Origin: JAHEJE01 sp965216335
GTDB taxonomy: Bacteria > Pseudomonadota > Alphaproteobacteria > Rhizobiales > Aestuariivirgaceae
Length of the DNA stretch: 64,000 bases
Assembly (NCBI GenBank): GCA_965216335.1
Contig: OZ244154.1
Location: forward strand, 2,852,001 to 2,916,000
Direction of reading: 5' to 3'
Part shown: positions 1 to 7,497 of the stretch, piece by piece
Numbering within the stretch: the stretch's first letter is position 1
Layout: every line of letters starts with the position of its first letter
The notes under the pieces: model-generated
Databases searched by the model: none
What the model was told of the DNA's origin: nothing
What the model saw: only the letters and a program-made list of their open reading frames with translations
Made by a program: the position numbers and the translations under genes

Positions 1-159
1 CCGTGTTTCCCCTCACAACGGCAGGCCGGCAAGGTCGGGTCGGGTGCGGGGCTGTGCAGGACCGGGCTGCTGGCAAGTGTCACCCGGGTTTGATTGCGCT
101 CACGGCCGCACCGCCGCTGGCGCGGCTGGCCTGCACGGGCGCCTCGCATAAGCTCGGGC

Positions 160-672
160 GGGCGGTCGCCCTTGCCTCAGCCCTTGCGGGCTTCGGGAAC
201 AGCGGCTGACACAAACTCAGAGTTTGCCGCATCACCGCCGCCTCCGTGGCAGGGCAAGCAAAGCGTTTTAGCTTTGCGCCGGCCCGTCAACGGACGGCCG
301 CGTGGAGGCGCGGGCGGAAAACAATAAATTGCGCCGGCGGGCCGTCGCCCTTGCCTCAGCCCTGGCGGGCTTCGGAAGCAGAGGTACACGCAAACTCAGA
401 ACCTGCCGCATAGCTCCATCCCTACGTGGCAGGGCAAGCAAAGCGATTTAGCTTTGCGCCAGCCCGTGAACGGACGCTCGCGCGGAGGCGCGGGCGGAAA
501 ACAAAAAAACTCGGCAGGGCAAGCAAAGCGTTTTAGCTTTGCGCCGGCCCGTGAACGGACGCGCGCGCGGAGGCGCGGGCGGAAAACAAAAACTCGGCAG
601 GGCAAGCAAAGCGATTTAGCTTTGCGCCGGCCCGCGAACGGACGCCCGCGCGGAGACGTGGGCGGAAAACAA
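160..672. repeat. Composite intergenic tandem repeat with internal hairpins
   Basis: A composite unit of about 165 bp occurs at 160-324 and again at 339-504. Its second half of about 77 bp then recurs alone at 513-589 and 596-672. Each of the four second-half copies (starting 248, 428, 513 and 596) begins GGCAGGGCAAGCAAAGCG and contains the dyad GCAAAGC / GCTTTGC around a 6-base A/T-rich loop. Each continues through a very GC-rich tail to GGGCGGAAAACAA. The first-half copies (160-232 and 339-411) share TCGCCCTTGCCTCAG and end TGCCGCAT. Copies differ at scattered positions, so this is an aged array. It could be a REP-like palindromic element or a transcribed structured leader; the sequence does not decide. 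Confidence 0.75.
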
Positions 673-732
673 TACAAACTCAAGCCGAACCAAGATCATT
701 TTCAGCTTGAGCCCCCGGCACATTTCCATAAA

Positions 733-764
733 GCTATGCTCCGGGCCGGCAAGGCCCGGATAGC
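733..764 (+). promoter_or_regulatory. Strong hairpin upstream of the esterase gene
   Basis: CCGGGCC (741-747) and GGCCCGG (753-759) form a perfect 7-bp stem around the loop GGCAA. The stem is extended by GCTAT (733-737) pairing with ATAGC (760-764) across a 3-base bulge. It ends 24 bases before the ATG at 789. There is no U-run after it, so it is not a classical terminator. It could be a 5'-UTR structure or the last degenerate member of the neighbouring repeats. Confidence 0.45.
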
Positions 765-788
765 AAGGGTAGGGGAGGGGCAGGCAAG

Positions 789-1793
789 ATGGCTGAAAAG
801 CCGTATCCGATGCTTGAGGACGACGGCATCCGGGACTTCATGGTCACCACCGACCGGTTCTACCCGCCCGAGGCGCTGCAGGCCCCGGCCGCCGAACAGC
901 GGAAGTATTACAATCGCCTGTGCGCCCATTTCTCACAGCCCCACCCGCACGGCATCACCGTCCACGATCTCCACGTCGACGGCCCCGGCGGCCCGGTCCC
1001 GGTGCGCCTCTATCGCCCTGCCGCTCCCGCCGCCCCGCCTGTGGTGTTCTACGTCCACGGCGGTGGCTTCGTCGTCGGAGACCTCGACAGCCACGACTGC
1101 ATCTGTGCTGAACTGGCCGCCGAAACCGGCACGGCGGTCATCGCCGCGGCCTATCGTCTGGCGCCCGAACACCCGTTCCCGGCCGCCTTCCAGGACTGCC
1201 GCGCCGTCCTTGCCGCGCTGCCTGCCCTCGCCACCCGGCACGACCTGGACGCCACCCGCCTGGTCATTGCCGGCGACAGTGCCGGCGGCAACCTCACTGC
1301 CGCGTTGTGCATGCAGGCCCGCGACACGTCCGGCCCGCCGATCCGCGGCCAGGTGCTCATCTACCCCGGCCTCGGCGGCGACACGACCAAGGGCTCCTAC
1401 GTCCAGCACGCCAACGCACCGGGCCTGCAGACCGAGGACATTCACTTTTACCACGACATCTACATCGGCCCGCCCGGCCATCCGAACCACCGGGACAAGC
1501 TGGCCGCACCGCTGCTCGAAACCGACTATACCGGCCTGCCGCCCGCCTTTCTGGTCGCCGCCGAATGGGACCCGCTGCGCGACGACGCCTTCGCTTATGC
1601 CGAACGCCTCACCGCCGCCGGCGTTCCGGCCCATGTCCGCCACGAACCGCTCCTGGTGCACGCCTTCCTGCGCGCCCGCCACATGAGCGCGCCGGCCGCC
1701 CACAGCTTCGCGGCCATCGTAACGGCCATCGGCAGTCTTGCCCATCGCGGCTGTCTGCCGCGCGCCGCCTCGCCCACGGCTGAAGCCTCATGA
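789..1793 (+). CDS. Alpha/beta hydrolase, HSL family (family IV) esterase
   Basis: The 334-aa product is a probable cytoplasmic carboxylesterase; no signal peptide is visible. The oxyanion-hole motif HGGG lies near residue 92 in YVHGGGFVVGDLDSHD, the family IV hallmark. The nucleophile serine is in GDSAGGN near residue 162, the acid is in EWDPLRDD near residue 260, and the histidine is in LLVHAFLRAR near residue 291, so the full triad is present. The ATG follows a purine-rich GGGGAGGGG stretch at 774-782. The stop overlaps the start of the next hydrolase (ATGA), so the two are translationally coupled. Together with the downstream peptide importer this suggests import and hydrolysis of an esterified or amidated small substrate. 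That is inference, and the real substrate is unknown. Confidence 0.85.
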   Translation: MAEKPYPMLEDDGIRDFMVTTDRFYPPEALQAPAAEQRKYYNRLCAHFSQPHPHGITVHDLHVDGPGGPVPVRLYRPAAPAAPPVVFYVHGGGFVVGDLDSHDCICAELAAETGTAVIAAAYRLAPEHPFPAAFQDCRAVLAALPALATRHDLDATRLVIAGDSAGGNLTAALCMQARDTSGPPIRGQVLIYPGLGGDTTKGSYVQHANAPGLQTEDIHFYHDIYIGPPGHPNHRDKLAAPLLETDYTGLPPAFLVAAEWDPLRDDAFAYAERLTAAGVPAHVRHEPLLVHAFLRARHMSAPAAHSFAAIVTAIGSLAHRGCLPRAASPTAEAS

Positions 1794-3799
1794 AGACCGT
1801 CAACCAGTTCCCGCACGCCGTCGAAGAACACGAGAACGTCTGGATCACGATGCAAGACGGCACTCGCCTGGCCGCTCGAATGTGGCTGCCTGCCGGCGCT
1901 GCCGGCCATCCGGTCCCGGCGATCCTCGAATACCTCCCTTACCGCAAACGCGACGGTACCGCAGAACGCGACGCCCTGACCCATCCTTATTTCGCCGGCC
2001 ACGGCTATGCCTGCCTGCGCGTCGACATGCGCGGCAATGGCGAGTCGGACGGCATCATGCTTGATGAGTACGCCCTGCAGGAGCAGGAGGACGCTTTGGA
2101 AGTCATCGCCTGGATCGCCGCCCAGCCCTGGTGCTCCGGCAGCGTCGGCATGATGGGCATCTCCTGGGGTGGCTTCAACGGCCTGCAGGTCGCCGCCCGC
2201 CGCCCGGAACCGCTCAAGGCCATCATCACCCTGTGCTCCACCGACGACCGCTATGCTGACGACATCCACTACAAGGGCGGCTGCCTGATCAACGAGAACC
2301 TCGGCTGGGGCGGCACCATGCTGGCCTATTCCTCGCGCCCGCCGGATCCGGCCCTGGTCGGCGAACGTTGGCGCGACATGTGGCTTGAGCGCCTTGAAGC
2401 CGAACCGTTCCTGGCGGCTGAATGGCTCAAGCGCCCGCACCGCGACGATTACTGGAAACATGGTTCGGTCTGTGAGGACTTCGGCGCCATCGACGCCGCC
2501 GTCCTCGCCGTCGGCGGCTGGAACGATGCCTATTCCAATGCCATTCCGCGCCTGGTCAACAACCTCAAGACCATCGTCAAGGGCATTGTCGGCCCGTGGG
2601 CCCACAAGTACCCGCACTTTGCCGTGCCCGAACCGCGCATCGGCTTTCTGCAGGAGGCCCTGCGCTGGTGGGATTTCTGGCTCAAGGGCGAGCCGACCGG
2701 CGTCATCCGCGATCCGGCTATGCGTGTCTACGTCATGGACTCGATCGCCCCCGACAGCCTGCCGGCCCGCTGGCCCGGCCGCTGGATTTCCGACATTTGG
2801 CCGCCGGCCTCAAGCGAACTGCACCGTCTGCACCTGACACCCGAAGGCCTGCGCGAGGACCCGGGACAGGAGGCCCGGCTCGACATCCGTTCTCCGCAGA
2901 CCACCGGCAAGGATGGCGGCGAGTTCTGCGTCATTTGGCTCGGGCCTGAATTTCCCGGTGACCAGAAGGCCGACGACGAGGGCTCGCTGGTGTTCGATAG
3001 CGGCACCCTCGGCGAACCCATCGACCTGGTCGGCGCCGCCGTGCTCGAGCTAGACTATTCCGTCGACCGCCCGGTTGCCCAGATCGCCGTGCGCCTCAAC
3101 GACGTCCGGCCCGACGGTACCATCACCCGCATCACCTACGCCCTGAAGAACCTCGCCCATCGAGACAGTCACGAACATCCCAGCCCGCTTGAACCGGGCA
3201 AGCGCTACACCACCCGCATCCAGCTCGACGACATCGCCTGGCATCTGCCCGCCGGCCACAAGCTGCGCCTTGCCGTCTCCACCTGCTACTGGCCGCTGAT
3301 GTGGCCGTCCCCCGAAACGGTCACGCTGACCATGCGCACCAATGCCAGCTTCCTGGAGGTTCCGATCCGCCGTCCGGTACCCGGTGAACAGGCGCCCGAC
3401 TTCCCGCAGGCCGTCGCTGCTCCGCCCCTCGAGACCGACGAATTGCGTGCCCCCGGCCACCGCCGCGATCAGCACATCGACCCGGACACCGGAACCCTCA
3501 CTATCACCATTGTCGACGACTTCGGCAGGTATCGCGACCGGGGTCACGGGCTGGTCACCGGCACCGTTGCCCGTGAGGTTCATACCATTGCTTTGGACGA
3601 TCCGCTGAGTGCCCGCAGTGAAACCCACTGGACCGAGGAACTCGAACGCGACGGCTGGTCGGTGCGCACCGAAACATTCTCGCAAATGACCGCGGATAGG
3701 GAGAATTTCTACCTCACCGCCCGCATTGAGGCCTACGAGGACGACAAGCCGGTGTTCGAAAAGGACTGGCAGGAAACCATCCCGCGTCAACTTAATTAA
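1790..3799 (+). CDS. CocE/NonD family hydrolase (X-Pro dipeptidyl-peptidase S15-like)
   Basis: The 669-aa product has the CocE/S15 layout. An alpha/beta-hydrolase core carries the nucleophile in MMGISWGGF near residue 125, an acidic residue in GGWNDAYSN near 246, and a histidine in GPWAHKYPH near 271. A C-terminal beta-sandwich (X-Pro dipeptidyl-peptidase C-terminal-like) follows, with the VAQIAVRLNDVRPDG strand typical of the family. Members cleave acyl-ester or amide bonds (cocaine esterase, glutaryl-7-ACA acylase, X-Pro peptidases). The length is in the upper range for the family because of an extra tail of about 100 residues after the sandwich. No signal peptide is visible. The start overlaps the upstream esterase stop by 4 bases. 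The peptide ABC importer starts about 150 bases downstream on the same strand, consistent with one catabolic cluster. Confidence 0.85.
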   Translation: MKTVNQFPHAVEEHENVWITMQDGTRLAARMWLPAGAAGHPVPAILEYLPYRKRDGTAERDALTHPYFAGHGYACLRVDMRGNGESDGIMLDEYALQEQEDALEVIAWIAAQPWCSGSVGMMGISWGGFNGLQVAARRPEPLKAIITLCSTDDRYADDIHYKGGCLINENLGWGGTMLAYSSRPPDPALVGERWRDMWLERLEAEPFLAAEWLKRPHRDDYWKHGSVCEDFGAIDAAVLAVGGWNDAYSNAIPRLVNNLKTIVKGIVGPWAHKYPHFAVPEPRIGFLQEALRWWDFWLKGEPTGVIRDPAMRVYVMDSIAPDSLPARWPGRWISDIWPPASSELHRLHLTPEGLREDPGQEARLDIRSPQTTGKDGGEFCVIWLGPEFPGDQKADDEGSLVFDSGTLGEPIDLVGAAVLELDYSVDRPVAQIAVRLNDVRPDGTITRITYALKNLAHRDSHEHPSPLEPGKRYTTRIQLDDIAWHLPAGHKLRLAVSTCYWPLMWPSPETVTLTMRTNASFLEVPIRRPVPGEQAPDFPQAVAAPPLETDELRAPGHRRDQHIDPDTGTLTITIVDDFGRYRDRGHGLVTGTVAREVHTIALDDPLSARSETHWTEELERDGWSVRTETFSQMTADRENFYLTARIEAYEDDKPVFEKDWQETIPRQLN

Positions 3800-3952
3800 G
3801 TGAGGCGCGCCGCCGGTAAACGGCAAGGATCAGAAGCCGCCATTAGACGAAGGTTCAAATTTTCTCTGGTCAAGGGGAAATGAATTTGCCAGACTGCTGA
3901 CAAGAATAATCAGGTGCGGCCAAATTCGCATCCAGGGGAAATGGGGAGAGAA

Positions 3953-4933
3953 ATGCATCCGGTCCTGCGTACCGTATTGCAGCGCTTGGGTTTAGGCCTC
4001 CTGACGCTGTTCGTTGTCTCAGTCATCATCTTTTCATCGCTGGAAATGCTTCCGGGCGACTTCGCAAGGGCAATCCTTGGCCAGTCGGCGACACCGGAAA
4101 CCGTGGCGGCGTTTCAAAAGGAGATCGGCCTCGACAAGCCGGCGACCACCCGCTACGTCGAATGGATCGGCAACGTCCTGAAAGGAGATTTCGGGACGTC
4201 GTTCTCAGGCCGCGGCACAGGATCGGCCGATGCCGCGCGTGAGGTTTCGGCCCTCATCGCCCCGCGCCTCTATAACACCCTGTTTCTGGCCGGCATGACG
4301 GCGATCATCGCCGTGCCGCTGGCCCTGACGCTCGGCATCATGGCAGCGTTGTACCGCAACAGCTGGTTCGACCGTGCCGTAAACGCCATTACCCTGTCAT
4401 CAATCTCGTTCCCCGAATTCTTCGTCGCCTACATTCTCATGCTGATCCTGGCGGTGAAGTTCCCGATCCTGCCGTCGTTGGCCAACGTCAACGAGGCAAC
4501 GCCGCTTGGAGAGCGAATATACCGATGTTTGCTGCCCTCGCTCACCCTGACATTGGTGATCGTCGCGCACATGATGCGCATGACGCGGGCCGCGATCATC
4601 AACCTGCTGGCCAGCCCCTATATCGAGATGGCGCAGCTCAAGGGTGTGTCCCGCTCCGCCGTGATCGTCCATCACGCTCTGCCCAACGCATGGGCGCCAA
4701 TTGTCAACGTCATCGCCTTCAACCTGGCTTATCTGGTTGTTGGCGTGGTGGTCGTCGAGGTTGTGTTCGTCTACCCGGGGGTCGGCCAGTTGATGGTCGA
4801 CAGCGTGACATCGCGTGATATCCCGGTCGTGCAGGCCTGCGCGCTGATTTTCGCCGGCACCTACATCCTGCTCAATCTGTTCGCGGACATCGTGTCCATC
4901 GTCACCAATCCAAGACTGTTGCATCCAAGATGA
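3953..4933 (+). CDS. Oligopeptide/dipeptide ABC importer permease, DppB/YejB type
   Basis: This 326-aa inner-membrane protein has the DppB-type N-terminus: a first membrane helix (about residues 8-30), then a periplasmic segment with EMLPGDFARAILGQ and IGNVLKGDFGTSF. Five further hydrophobic segments follow. The cytoplasmic EAA loop that docks the ATPase is recognisable (EMAQLKGVSRSAVIVHHALP). I chose ATG 3953 because GGGGAGAG precedes it and it begins directly at MHPVLRTVLQRLG. An upstream ATG (3941) and GTG (3914) are in frame and would add 4 or 13 residues. The stop overlaps the next permease start (ATGA). The substrate is probably a di- or oligopeptide or peptide-like compound. The substrate-binding protein normally encoded beside such permeases is absent here. 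Confidence 0.9.
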   Translation: MHPVLRTVLQRLGLGLLTLFVVSVIIFSSLEMLPGDFARAILGQSATPETVAAFQKEIGLDKPATTRYVEWIGNVLKGDFGTSFSGRGTGSADAAREVSALIAPRLYNTLFLAGMTAIIAVPLALTLGIMAALYRNSWFDRAVNAITLSSISFPEFFVAYILMLILAVKFPILPSLANVNEATPLGERIYRCLLPSLTLTLVIVAHMMRMTRAAIINLLASPYIEMAQLKGVSRSAVIVHHALPNAWAPIVNVIAFNLAYLVVGVVVVEVVFVYPGVGQLMVDSVTSRDIPVVQACALIFAGTYILLNLFADIVSIVTNPRLLHPR

Positions 4934-5835
4934 GTACAGAATCTGACCAGGGCTACAGCGCCGCCGCCGAAGTCGGCAACGTAAGAGCCCGACGCACATG
5001 GACCGAAAACGCCTGGCGCGCCCTCAAGAAGGCACCCTACACGGCATGGTTCGGTATGATTGTCATTGCCTGTTACATGCTCGTGGCGATCTTCGCGCCG
5101 GTGCTGGCGCCCTATGGCGAAAGTCAGGTATTTGACACGCCCTATGCGCCGTGGAGTGATGAGTTCATGTTCGGCACCGACCAGCTGGGCCGCGACATGC
5201 TCTCGCGCATGATCTATGGCGCGCGCAACACCATCGGCATTGCTGTCGCAACCACCTTGCTGTCGTTCATCATTGGTGGTGGTCTGGGCGTTCTGGCCTC
5301 AATCCAACGTGGCTGGTTCGACCAGATCCTGTCACGGGCCGTTGACATCCTGATGGCCATCCCAAGCCTGATTTTCGCTCTCATGCTGCTGTCGATCTTC
5401 GGCTCGACCATTCTCAATCTGATCATCATCATCGCCGTGCTGGATGCCACCCGCGTCTTCCGCCTGGCGCGTGCCGTGTCGATGAACGTCGTGGTTATGG
5501 ACTATGTCGAGGCCGCCAAGCTGCGTGGTGAAGGCTTGGGCTGGGTCATGCGCAAGGAAATCCTGCCCAATATCATGCCGCCCCTGGTGGCCGAGTTCGG
5601 CTTGCGCTTCTGCTTCGTGTTCCTGACCATTGCCTCGCTGTCATTCCTGGGCGTCGGTATCCAGCCGCCAACCGCCGACTGGGGTTCGATGGTGCGCGAG
5701 AATGCCACGCTGATCACCTATGGCGACATCACACCGCTTCTGCCGGCTGCCGCCATTGCCCTCCTGACCGTCGCCGTCAACTTCGTTGTCGACTGGTTCC
5801 TGCACAAGACAAGTGGATTGCGTGATGAGCACTAA
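4930..5835 (+). CDS. Oligopeptide/dipeptide ABC importer permease, DppC/YejE type
   Basis: This 301-aa integral membrane protein is the DppC-type partner of the preceding permease. It has a cytoplasmic N-terminus of about 35 residues, a first helix (about 42-62), and the family motif FGTDQLGRDMLSRMIYGARN at the start of the BPD_transp_1 domain. The EAA loop is EAAKLRGEGLGWVMRKEILP, and SLSFLGVGIQPPTADWG precedes the last helices. The start lies in an ATGA overlap with the upstream permease and the end overlaps the ATPase gene by 11 bases, so the three are almost certainly one transcript. Nothing suggests damage or truncation. Confidence 0.9.
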   Translation: MSTESDQGYSAAAEVGNVRARRTWTENAWRALKKAPYTAWFGMIVIACYMLVAIFAPVLAPYGESQVFDTPYAPWSDEFMFGTDQLGRDMLSRMIYGARNTIGIAVATTLLSFIIGGGLGVLASIQRGWFDQILSRAVDILMAIPSLIFALMLLSIFGSTILNLIIIIAVLDATRVFRLARAVSMNVVVMDYVEAAKLRGEGLGWVMRKEILPNIMPPLVAEFGLRFCFVFLTIASLSFLGVGIQPPTADWGSMVRENATLITYGDITPLLPAAAIALLTVAVNFVVDWFLHKTSGLRDEH

Positions 5836-7492
5836 TGACTATGGCCAGGGCGAGCGCGAACGTGGCGAAGTCCTCCTTGAAATGCGCGATGTCAAGATCG
5901 ATGGCTACAGCGACGACCAGTGGCACGACATCGTCAAGGGAGTCGACGTTACCCTAAAACGTGGTGAGATCCTCGGGTTGATCGGGGAATCCGGCGCCGG
6001 CAAATCGACCCTTGGTCTGGCTGCGATGGGTTTTGCCAAACCTGGTTGCCGGATATCCGCCGGGACCATCATGTTCGATGGCATGGACCTGATGGCCATG
6101 AGTGAAGACGAGCGCCGGGCCTTGCGCGGCTCGCGCATCGCCTACGTTGCGCAAAGTGCCGCGGCATCGTTCAACCCGGCCCACCAGCTTATCGCCCAGA
6201 CCACCGAGGCGACCGTGCGTCACGGCATCAAGTCGAAGGCCGAGGCCGAGGAAGACGCTAAGAAACTTTACGCGGCGCTGCAACTGCCGGACCCGGACAA
6301 TATCGGCTTCCGGTATCCCCACCAGGTCTCCGGCGGCCAGCTGCAGCGCGCCATGACCGCCATGGCCATGTCGTCGCGCCCCGATCTGATCATTTTCGAC
6401 GAGCCGACCACGGCACTCGACGTGACCACGCAGGTCGAAGTCCTGGCCGCCATGCGCGATATCGTCGACCAGTACAAGACTGCTGCCATCTACATCACGC
6501 ACGACCTGGCTGTCGTTGCCCAGATGGCAGACAAGATCAAGGTACTGCGCTACGGTCACACGGTCGAGGAAGCCGATACCCGCAAGATGCTCAAGGAGCC
6601 CGAGGAGCAGTATACCAAAACCCTGTGGGCCGTCCGGTCTCTCTACAAGGAGGCCGAAAAGAATGACGACATCATCCTCAAGGTCGACAATGTCGACGCC
6701 AGCTACGGCGGCGGTGTCAAGGTCCTGGACAACGTCTCCATTGAAATGCCGCGCGGCTGCACGGTCGCCGTCGTCGGCGAATCGGGTTCCGGCAAATCCA
6801 CCACCGCGCGCGTCATCACCGGTCTGTTGCCGCCGTCCAAAGGGCAGGTCATCTTCAATGGCGAAGTCTTACCGGCCGAATTGAAGAACCGCACCAAGGA
6901 CCAGTTGCGCCGCATCCAGATGATTTACCAGATGGCCGACACGGCGATGAACCCGCGTCACACGGTGCGCGACATCATCGGCCGTCCGCTCGAGTTCTAT
7001 CTTGGCCTGACCGGCAAGGCGCGTGATCAGCGTGTCGTTGAGCTGCTCGAACTGATAGAGCTCACCGAAGACTTTATCGATCGCCTGCCCGGCGAGCTGT
7101 CCGGCGGCCAGAAGCAACGTATTTGCATTGCCCGGTCATTGGCGGCCGAGCCGGAACTGATCATCTGCGACGAGGTAACCTCGGCACTCGATCAGATTGT
7201 CCAGGAAGGCATCCTCAAGCTCCTTCTGCGTCTGCAAAAGGAGTTCAACATCTCCTACCTGTTCATCACCCACGACATCGCGACTGTAGAGGCGATATCC
7301 GATGAGATCGTGGTGATGTTCCAGGGCGGCGTGGTCGAGCAGGGCCAGAAGACGGAAATTCTCAAACCGCCATTCCCGCCTTACACCCAGTTGCTCTTGT
7401 CATCGGTTCCGCAAATGGATCCCGACTGGCTCGACACCCTGCTCGCCGAACGCGCCAAGCAGGGCGAGGGTGCAATGAAGGCGTCCAGCTGA
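5825..7492 (+). CDS. Peptide ABC importer ATPase, fused double nucleotide-binding protein (DppD-DppF/YejF type)
   Basis: The 555-aa cytoplasmic protein contains two complete ABC domains. Domain 1 has Walker A GESGAGKST near residue 55, signature VSGGQLQRA and Walker B LIIFDEPTTALD. Domain 2 has Walker A GESGSGKST near residue 320, signature LSGGQKQR and Walker B LIICDEVTSALD. Both H-loops are visible (YITHDLAVV and FITHDIATV), so both sites look active. The fused arrangement matches YejF/GsiA-type importers. I prefer ATG 5825 (MSTNDYGQG), which overlaps the permease stop by 11 bases, over the longer reading from 5786, which lies inside the permease coding sequence. The gene converges on the coiled-coil gene with only 5 bases between stops and no obvious terminator. 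Confidence 0.9.
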   Translation: MSTNDYGQGERERGEVLLEMRDVKIDGYSDDQWHDIVKGVDVTLKRGEILGLIGESGAGKSTLGLAAMGFAKPGCRISAGTIMFDGMDLMAMSEDERRALRGSRIAYVAQSAAASFNPAHQLIAQTTEATVRHGIKSKAEAEEDAKKLYAALQLPDPDNIGFRYPHQVSGGQLQRAMTAMAMSSRPDLIIFDEPTTALDVTTQVEVLAAMRDIVDQYKTAAIYITHDLAVVAQMADKIKVLRYGHTVEEADTRKMLKEPEEQYTKTLWAVRSLYKEAEKNDDIILKVDNVDASYGGGVKVLDNVSIEMPRGCTVAVVGESGSGKSTTARVITGLLPPSKGQVIFNGEVLPAELKNRTKDQLRRIQMIYQMADTAMNPRHTVRDIIGRPLEFYLGLTGKARDQRVVELLELIELTEDFIDRLPGELSGGQKQRICIARSLAAEPELIICDEVTSALDQIVQEGILKLLLRLQKEFNISYLFITHDIATVEAISDEIVVMFQGGVVEQGQKTEILKPPFPPYTQLLLSSVPQMDPDWLDTLLAERAKQGEGAMKASS

Positions 7493-7497
7493 GGGCT

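Larger units (their letters stand above)
1..788. other. Non-coding, repeat-rich leader region
   Basis: I see no convincing gene in this stretch. The open frames crossing it are GC-rich, low in complexity, and follow the repeats rather than any protein family. It holds a composite tandem repeat (160-672) and a strong hairpin (733-764) just before the esterase start. The substrate-binding protein expected for the downstream importer is not here and, if linked, would lie left of the window. Confidence 0.6.

Noticed and set aside
160..672. Possible CRISPR array
   Set aside because: Repeat units are long, directly adjacent or nearly so, diverged, and contain no unique spacers of constant length.
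454..1686. 410-aa + strand frame across the intergenic repeats and into the esterase
   Set aside because: It is low-complexity (Pro, Arg, Ser-rich) and lies in the wrong frame over a gene with a full catalytic triad.
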